DNA from: Monocercomonoides exilis | Taxonomy: Eukaryota; Preaxostyla; Oxymonadida; Polymastigidae | Reading direction: 5' to 3' | Assembly (NCBI GenBank): GCA_001643675.2 | Contig: LSRY02000023.1 | Coordinates: 161,001-225,000 of the forward strand | DNA: 64,000 nucleotides | Program-made: the position numbers and the translations under genes | Part shown: piece by piece, positions 56,863 to 64,000 of the stretch | How the letters are laid out: every line of letters starts with the position of its first letter | How positions within the stretch are numbered: the first letter of the stretch is position 1 | Notes under the pieces: generated by a model | What the model saw: only the letters and a program-made list of their open reading frames with translations | What the model was told of the DNA's origin: nothing | The model's database searches: none

Positions 56863-58939
56863 TTATAGTTCATTTTTGTGAAGTTGTATTCGTTTTTCTT
56901 TCATAATCTTTTCAAACCAAGGTGGCATATGAGAAACTGCCCTAAAGCAAAAGAAACATAAGTCTCCTTTTTTATCATCGTGTAAACCTTCTTTTGGAAC
57001 TTTTGATTGTATTTCTTCAGGACTGAAAAACCATGATGTTGAGGTAATTTTCTGATTTGGACTAAGAAAGAATATGGAGAGGAAATATATAAAAAATGTT
57101 GTAAAAGGAAAGAAATTCTAATAATATTTAAAAAGATACCTCCCGCAAATGGAGCAACGAGAATTCTTCTCCGATGTTTGCTGAGTTTCCACAGTTATTT
57201 TTTTCTCAATTGAAAGGAGGATATCTGATGTTTGGCCGAAGCCTTCTTTCCTAAGATCATTAAACAGATCACTTATTGATGAAGAAAACAATTCTTGCTT
57301 TGTGGGAGGTTGGGTAGAAGGAGCAAAAGTTGTTGTAGAAGCAGAGGAAGTTGATGATAAAGAAGATGAAGGCACAGTGCTTGAAGAAGCAGAAGCTGAA
57401 TCTGACGCTGCAACAGATGCAGACGTTGATGATGCAGCTGTAGAACCACTCTTCTCTTCGAAGACTTGAGAATATTTCAACAGATTAGGATGCTGCGCGA
57501 ACAGCAGCTTATCGTCTTCCTCTTGAAATGGATCTCTCTCTGAATGCTCACAAGCACTGTCTTTTTGGCAGTTCACATCCGATTTTGCATCTTTTCGCTC
57601 ATCCTCTGCAAAATCCATTGTTCCAAACAAAAACTCTTCCGATGCTTCTGATTGAACACAGCCACTTTCTTCATGAGGCTTCTCCTCACAGGAGTTTTGA
57701 CTCAGCTGAGCTTCATCATTTTTCTGCTTGGAATTTGCCATTTCGTTCTTCTTCATCTTCTTCTTTTTCTTTGATAACTCCTCAATCGGAACAAATGATC
57801 TCTGATGAAGATAAAAGCAAAGCTCATGTGTTTGAATTCTTTCAAATGGAAACAGAAACTTGACAGGAAAAGATTGCTTCTTTTCTTCAGATGAAGTTTT
57901 CGAAGTAGAATACACAGCCGAAGAAGCAGAAGAAGCAGTAGAAGCAGAAGAAGGAATTGAATCAGAGCACGATTGAGAAATGGCTGTTGAAGAGCTCTTC
58001 TCTTTGCTATCCTTTCTTTTCACCCGCTTTGTCATTTCCTGATGCTCTTCATCTGCATCTGAGCCAAGTGCTCCTATCGGCTGGCCGAGGCACACTCTTT
58101 GGATCATCTCGAAAGTGTGAGCATTCTCATCCTGTGGATGGATTACAAACGGGATCCTGAAGTTGCAAATATAAACAGTCAAAAAAAAAAAAAAGTGCTT
58201 TAATGCAAAGGATTAAATAAACGGAATTCACACTGTTTTTTGAAGGCAAATTCTTCAATCATTGTTTTTACTACCAAAGAGTAAATAGAACTACGTTGAA
58301 CCATTGATTTGATGCTTGACACAAATTCGTTTTCATAGTCATTCTCTATCTCAGATCCGTCACTATCTACAGAATTTGAATCCGAGAAAAACTGCTGCAA
58401 TGTTATTGTATGAATTGGAATTTCGCAATTCTTGTTAAGTTCTTCCAAAAATAACTCTGATGAACGAAGATCAATTGGATTGTTTAGATGATCAAATGGT
58501 AGTGTTGTTATATTTAAAATTTCAGGAGTAAACGATATCCTTTTTTGATAAAGAGTTGATTTTGCTTCCACACACAAATGAACAAGAGCTCTGATTTTTC
58601 AAAAAAGCACAAAAAGAGGATTATAAAAATCTACCTGCTTGGATTTTTGAAAAAATTAAAAAAATGTACCTTGATGATATTGAATTATCAAAAATTACTA
58701 AAGCTCTATTTGTTCGAGCAAATTTTCTTGAAAGAGATGTATTCGTTCGGAACAAATGTCTAATTCGATTAAAAAAACATTCCCTAATTCCAAAAAACAA
58801 TGAGTTTTAATTTTTAGCGCTTGAAAATTTTTTATGCATACCGGCAGGCATTATCTCTCTCTCTTATATGAATAACAGCTGGCTTTGAATGGCACAAATA
58901 GCAAAGTTCACCACTATTTGGAATATAATCTGGATTCAT
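56863..58939 (-). CDS. CTU2: Cytoplasmic tRNA 2-thiolation protein 2
   Basis: Exons 58842-58939, 58670-58783, 58234-58590, 57140-58156 and 56863-57061 encode 594 aa. The N-terminus has CYLCHSKPAVIHIRERDNACRECFFNRIRHLFR, equivalent to the CTU2 C-x-x-C...C-x-x-CF zinc region and KFR motif; the C-terminus has CSICG and DLCFFCF, a second paired-cysteine site. The P-loop-like SGG of the family is degenerate here (FDNSISS), as is usual in CTU2. With CTU1 it thiolates U34 of tRNA-Lys/Glu/Gln. A Ser/Ala and acidic insert enlarges the middle. It is tail to tail with the SelW-like gene, only 230 bp between stops, so the SECIS-bearing UTR must end in that gap or overlap CTU2 antisense. Confidence 0.85.
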
Positions 58940-59231
58940 GCAATAATGCTGAAGTGCAAGAAAATTAAAAACTTTTTATTTTTATGACAAAATTACAAAA
59001 AAATGAGTGAGATAATTATAAATGTGGGACAATTTCAATTATGAATTTGTTTTGAAATGAGTGGTTATTGTTTTATTTTTATAAATTGAAACACAAAAAA
59101 TTAATGATAATAATCACAACGTTCAACCCATTTGAAGTAAAATTGATAAAAACAAATTAAATTATCAATCTTTTTTTAGAAATTAAAATCTTTCATCTGT
59201 GGAAATTATCAATAAAGCTTGTCCTTTGCGT
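58940..59231. other. Spacer between CTU2 start and RBM42 stop
   Basis: About 290 bp of AT-rich sequence upstream of CTU2 (its promoter) and downstream of RBM42. Confidence 0.5.
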
Positions 59232-59820
59232 TCACACCAAAATGCGATCATCTTTTTTCTTTCCAACTTCGTATTGTCTTGCTCTCCAGTTACTTTTTCT
59301 CAGACGAACAGGCCTGCTTCCTACATATTTTCCGTTCATTTCCCGAAAGGCTCGCAAATAATCTTCAGAATCTTTAAAACTGAAAATATATAAACATAAA
59401 ACAATCTGTTCAAAGCTTTGAAAGAATTATCCAAACCTCAAAAAACCGTATCCCTTGCTCTTCTTTGTTCGAAAATCACGAATAACTTTTGCTTTTTGAA
59501 ATGATGGATATATGCTAAAGGCTTGAGATAAAGTCTCTTCTGTAACCTCAGGTCCAAGATCCCCACACCACATTCGATAATCATCTATTTTTTAAAAATA
59601 AAAATATTTCATAAATAATATTGCATAATATCATTAACAGCAAACCATCGTCCCATTCAAGCATTGATTTGTCTTCCCAAACTTTTCCACCGGCATATCT
59701 TAATGTTTTCTTTTTAACAGCCTTTTGTTCTTCTAAAACATTTTGTTCACTTGAAACAGTAGATGTTGCACCACGCTCATCCTTTGGTAAATATTTTGAA
59801 GATTGTTTATATGATGACAT
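59232..59820 (-). CDS. RBM42: RBM42-like RNA-binding protein
   Basis: Exons 59646-59820, 59437-59584 and 59232-59379 encode 156 aa. A short basic N-terminus leads to LRYAGGKVWEDKSMLEWDDD, the box that precedes the RRM in RBM42, then one RRM with RNP2-like RMWCGDLG and RNP1 KSKGYGFLSF, and the C-terminal MNGKYVGSRPVRLRKSNWRAR. All these are RBM42 hallmarks. The animal protein is much longer (~480 aa) because of an N-terminal disordered region absent here. RBM42 binds RNA, is found with spliceosomal tri-snRNP, and interacts with hnRNP K in animals. Confidence 0.9.
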
Positions 59821-60053
59821 ATTGAGAAAAACAATACCAGTTACGGTAATGCTTAAAGACTGTTCCGAAAAATGATAAAAATTTTTATGGGTGCATAATT
59901 TTCAAATTATGAGCAAAAAAGATCGATTTACGAAATGACACAGAAAAACAATATGTACCAGTACGCAATGTTGCTTAATAGAATTATCTCAATAAACTCT
60001 TTTTATACATTTTTCGCAATTCATATTGACGTTATAGCGTTCTGGAAGAAGAA
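59821..60053. promoter_or_regulatory. Divergent spacer, RBM42 / tail-anchored protein
   Basis: A 233-bp spacer between start codons; candidate bidirectional promoter. Confidence 0.35.
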
Positions 60054-60430
60054 ATGTTAAAGGAAGAGAGTATGTGATTTTTTTCGGCTTCTCTATGTGA
60101 AATGGGGATAATTTTTGTTATTTATCTAATGCTTTTATTTATGTGTTTCGTTTCTCAGAGGCTATGAAGAATAAACCAACAAAGCACATTTCAAGACCAC
60201 GATCCACATCGAATCGTCCATCAGAGCCAAAGGTTGCTAAAGAACCAGTGGTTGAAAAAGAAGAAACAACAAAAAAAGAAAAAGCTCAAAAGCCAAAGAA
60301 AGAAAAAAGAGCTTCGGTCTTTAATAAGCATACTAGAAAATTATGGCTTGGAGCGTTTGGATTGACAATTGCAGCAGCTGGACTTCACTTTTATCCTCAA
60401 ATTAAAAGATTTGTGATGAGCAAATTATAA
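60054..60430 (+). CDS. Small tail-anchored membrane protein, unknown
   Basis: Two exons, 60054-60069 and 60159-60430 (donor GTATGTG, phase 1), give 95 aa beginning MLKEEKAMKNKP. The first ~60 residues are basic and Lys/Glu-rich, predicted disordered and cytosolic. One hydrophobic segment (LWLGAFGLTIAAAGLHFYP) ends 13 residues before the C-terminus, the layout of a tail-anchored protein inserted post-translationally in the ER or another membrane. If exon 1 is wrong the protein starts at the ATG at 60164. No family is recognised. Confidence 0.6.
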
Positions 60431-60988
60431 TCATGCGTCTTATAAATCAATTTCCGCAATTGTAATGTTCCATTTCTCACGAATGTCGAAAACAGATTGC
60501 GTGATTTTTTTAAACTTCATCTCTATACAATTCACACTTTCAATTAGCATTGAGTGTATCAAGCATTTGATGTTTTTTTATTCATAATTTTTGCAATTGT
60601 ATTTGGAGATACGTGCATATATTCGAGATAGAAATCGGAAATATTCTTTTAATCATATTCATTACAATATTTCAAAACAAAATATTGTAGAGTTAATGCA
60701 GTTGAACTTTGAAATATTAATGGGTAATGTTTTTGATATTTTATGCGATTTGAGGAACAACTTGTGTAAAATTTTCTTTCGTTATGTTTTTGATGGATTT
60801 GTCGTAAATGTTAAAAACATCGCTATTAAAATATTAATGTTAAAGTGCACAAAACTGAAAATGAGTTGTTATGTTTTTATCAAAGCGAAAAAATAAAAAT
60901 GCATTATTCGAAGATCATTTTCCCATTTTACAGGATTGCTGCAGAATTATTGAAGTGTTGTTTTTGCGTATTTACTGATTAGAAACGG
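60431..60988. other. AT-rich intergenic
   Basis: About 560 bp of AT-rich sequence upstream of the zinc-finger gene. A 101-codon frame at 60591-60896 has no ATG start and no recognisable features. Confidence 0.5.
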
Positions 60989-63900
60989 ATGATAACTCAA
61001 AGCGCAAACACAGAAAGCAATGTGACACATAACCAAAAACAACAAGAAAGGTACTTACCCGAAATCCGTTTTGTTTTTTGATTTTATCGCATTTTTTTAT
61101 AAATTACAAAATTCAAACAAAGAAATGAGAGCGATTTCGCAGCTACAACAATCAAAAGCGATATGGAATCATCCCAAATCAAATTTTATAGCCCGGAATA
61201 TCATCCAGAACAAAACAGAGATGTGAAAGAAGCTGCATTATCTAAAGCGCATTCTGTTATAAAAAAGGAAGAGGATTCAATTGGCAAAGTTCCACAAGCT
61301 GCAGCAACATCTCAAATAAAGAGCAATAAAAAACCACCTCCAGAATACATTTCTCGCTCTAGAGGAAGGTGGATTTGCAAAGTTGGAGATTGTCATGCGT
61401 CTTACACATCAAAAAGTAATTTATATATTCACTTTAGAAAAAAGCATGAGTTAATATTAGAAGAGGATAACACTCCAAAAATATCTTCTCAAGAGCTTAA
61501 AGGAAAAATGAATGTAAATGATATGAAAAGCGAGAAAAGAGAAAAGAGTAAAAATAATCATAGAATTGAAAATGAAGGCGCAAATGAAGATGAAGAAGAT
61601 GAGGATGAACAAGAAGAGGAAGAGGAAGAGGAGGAAGAGGAAGACGATGAGGAAGAAGAAGAGGAAGAAGACGATGAACCAGAAGTGATAAAGAAGAAAA
61701 GTGGCAAAGAAGGTGAAAGTGGAGAGGAGGTATCAGATGCCATTGAGGTGTTTGAGTGTGCAGCAGAAGGCTGCAACAAGCAGTACACCCGCTTCAGCAA
61801 CTTCCAGCGGCACCAGAAGTCGAAGCAGCACAAGGGATTCACCAGAGTGGTGGTGAGCGAGAAAGCATACAGGGCAAAGCAGCAGAAGGAAAGCAACAGA
61901 GAGTTTTCGATGAAGCTGCGGCCGAACCGGATCTCGCGGACAGACTACGACGAAGACAAGGAATTTGAGGCGGTGAAGAAGCGGATGATGGCAGATGCCA
62001 GTGACTCCAGCACGAAGCAGGAAGAGGAAAAGGAGGAAAAGGAAGAAAAAGAAGAGAAAGAGGAAAAGGAGGGAAGCAAAACAAGTGGGCATAAAAACAC
62101 AGACAGTGCTGATAGGAAGAGCAAGACATCTGATGAAAGGAAAGGATCAAAAGATGCAGAAGAAGAAGAAGAAGAAGACGATGACGATGATGGCGATGAG
62201 GATGAAGAGGAAGAAGACAAGTCACAAAAGGCAAGAACGAGACATCAGCAACAACAACAGCAGCAACAGCGTCAACCAATCAGCAGCCGAAGTCGAAGCA
62301 CACGGAACAGAGCTTCTTCTGCCGGTTCCTCTTCCACTCCTCAGAACGACCCTGTCTCAAAGTCGCGTCCGTATTCGTGTCCGTTCGAAGGGTGCACACG
62401 CACATTCACCAAGCCAAACTACCTCAAAATGCATCAGAAGGCGCAGAACCACTACGTCGATGGAGAGGGAGAGGAGCCAGCAGGAGCACAGAAGGGTGGG
62501 AAGAAAGGGGAAGGGGATGACGCGGCAGAGGCAGAGAGAAGGAAAGAGATGAGGAGGAGAAGGGCGAGCCGGCTGGCACGCACAACACGCTCTGCCAGGT
62601 CTTCCAGACGTCTTCTGAGGAGACCAGCGAATGTTGCACACACTTCAGCCAGCACAGCTAATTCTGTTGGCTCAGTCAGCTCTGCACATTCATCAGCACA
62701 TGCAACACGCACTTCACGTGATTCACGTGATTCACACAGCACTCACAAGCATCCGCACACACGCAGATCATCCAGATCATCCAGATCATCTCGTTCTTCT
62801 CGTTCTTCTCATTCCTCTCGCTCTTCTCATTCGTCTGAGTCTGAATCTGAGAACGAGAGTGAGACTGAGACAGAATCAGGCAATGACGATACATCTGGAA
62901 GCTCAGAAGATGCAGAAGATACAGAGGAGTCAGATAACTCTTCGTCTTCTTCTTCTTCGTCATCATCATCATCTTCTTCTTCTTCTTCTTCTTCCTCCTC
63001 CTCCTCCTCCTCGAGTTCATCATCTTCTTCCTCTTCTTCTTCAAGCTCTTCCTCTTCTTCCTCTTCATCTTCTTCAAAATCTTCCTCCTCCTCCTCCTCT
63101 TCTTCTTCTTCTTCCTCTTCCTCTCATTCTCGAAGAGGCAGAAGTGTCAGCCGTGACAGTTCTCGCAGTTATTATCCATCTTCCTCCTCCTCCTCCTCTT
63201 CTTCTTCCTCTCTTCATTCCACCTCCTCTCCTTCCTACTCTCCCTCTCACTCACACATCTCTTCTCTTTCTCCTTCCTCTTCTCGTTCTCGCTCTCCTTC
63301 CCGTCCTCGTTCCTTTTCCCGCTCTATTTCTCGCTCCCTCTCCACCTCTTCCTCCTCAAAACTTCCTCCTCCTTCCTCTTCTACCTTTACTACCTCTTCT
63401 TCTTCTCCCTCCTCCTCTTCCTCCTCCTCTTCCTCTCCCTCCTCAACCCCCCACCCTCAACCCCGCCCTCACTCCACACTCTCTTCTTCCAGCAGAAAGA
63501 GAACAGAAGACGGCGCATTGATCGTCAGACCTTCGAAATTCACTCCGCCTGTGCCCACATCAACAGAGAAGCAGCTGGCACGCTTTTTGGCGAAGCATTC
63601 ACCAGACACACTGGGAATGATGGAGAAGAAAGGGCAAAATACTATCAATGCTATGAGTACAATGAATACAATGAATTCTATCAATGCAATGAACGCAATG
63701 AATGCACAAAACACACTAAATACATTAAACACACTAAATTCACTGAATTCATTGAATTCCTTGAATCCAATGAACAACCAGAACATTCAGAACATTCAGT
63801 TCAATCAAATCAGCCCACAAAACGCACAACAAAATGCTCAGTTTACGTCTTTCTTCACTCAAAACACTTCACAGACTCACCAGGCTTCATCGCCTTTTCC

Positions 63901-64000
63901 TGTGATATTTCCTCCTTCTTCTTCCTCTTCCTCTTCTCCTTCTACGTCCTCTTCCTCTTCCTCTTCCTCTTCTCCTTCATCTTCTCCTTCTTCCACATTG
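60989..64000 (+). CDS. C2H2 zinc-finger protein with acidic and SR-rich regions (3' end beyond right edge)
   Basis: Exons 60989-61050 and 61123->64000 (phase 2) give at least 980 aa in one open frame. Three C2H2 fingers are visible: WICKVGDCHASYTSKSNLY near 61370-61450, FECAAEGCNKQYTRFSNFQ near 61750-61835, and YSCPFEGCTRTFTKPNYLK near 62370-62455. Each has C-x4-C-x12-H-x4/5-H, the TFIIIA/GLI-like type. They are separated by acidic Glu/Asp tracts and followed by RS dipeptides, long poly-Ser, and an Asn-x-Met/Leu tripeptide run near 63637-63780. DNA binding in the nucleus is likely; targets unknown. The first exon is placed by phase and a GTACTT donor. Confidence 0.78.

Noticed and set aside
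60591-60896. 101-codon plus-strand frame
   Set aside because: No ATG start, AT-driven amino acids and no recognisable domain.

Overview
The window is nuclear DNA of a small, intron-bearing, AT-rich protist. The intergenic sequence is very AT-rich, introns are short GT-AG introns (about 50-350 nt), and coding regions carry long poly-Ser and Lys/Glu tracts. TAA, TAG and TGA all serve as stop codons, so the code is standard. A giant intronless gene (Ser-rich ectodomain with right-handed-beta-helix-like Cys/Gly repeats, one membrane segment, degenerate kinase domain) resembles the large surface proteins of oxymonad metamonads such as Monocercomonoides or Blattamonas. That placement is inference from architecture. 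The CEP20/FOR20 basal-body protein fits a flagellate.

Layout, left to right. An Hsp110 chaperone (-, runs off the left edge) and eIF3b (+) share a 43-bp divergent spacer. A DUF1295 membrane enzyme (-) faces a giant Ser-rich INTS2-like protein (+). A Dpy-30-motif acidic protein (-) faces CEP20/FOR20 (+). A secretory cyclophilin (-) faces Rpn13/ADRM1 (+). Positions 20034-23616 form a repeat-rich intergenic island with two foldback elements and a diverged direct repeat. URI1 (-) then faces an ARM/HEAT-like protein (+). A Brahma-type SNF2 ATPase (-) faces BCAS2/SPF27 (+). An Arf-family GTPase with a long charged tail (-) precedes the 2764-aa surface protein/pseudokinase (+). A decayed pogo/CENP-B-like DNA transposon lies at 47192-49234. 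Next come CWC22 (+), presenilin (+), a selenoprotein W-like gene (+) tail to tail with CTU2 (-), RBM42 (-) head to head with a small tail-anchored protein (+), and a C2H2 zinc-finger/SR-rich protein that runs off the right edge.

Many genes serve RNA processing and translation (BCAS2, CWC22, RBM42, INTS2-like, eIF3b, CTU2) or proteostasis (Hsp110, URI1, Rpn13, cyclophilin, presenilin). Most genes were reassembled here from several exons by matching intron phase to family homology.

The most notable observation is the 81-codon SelW/Rdx-family gene. Its only consistent splicing leaves an in-frame TGA exactly at the CxxU position, and a SECIS-like hairpin lies 65 nt or less after its stop codon.
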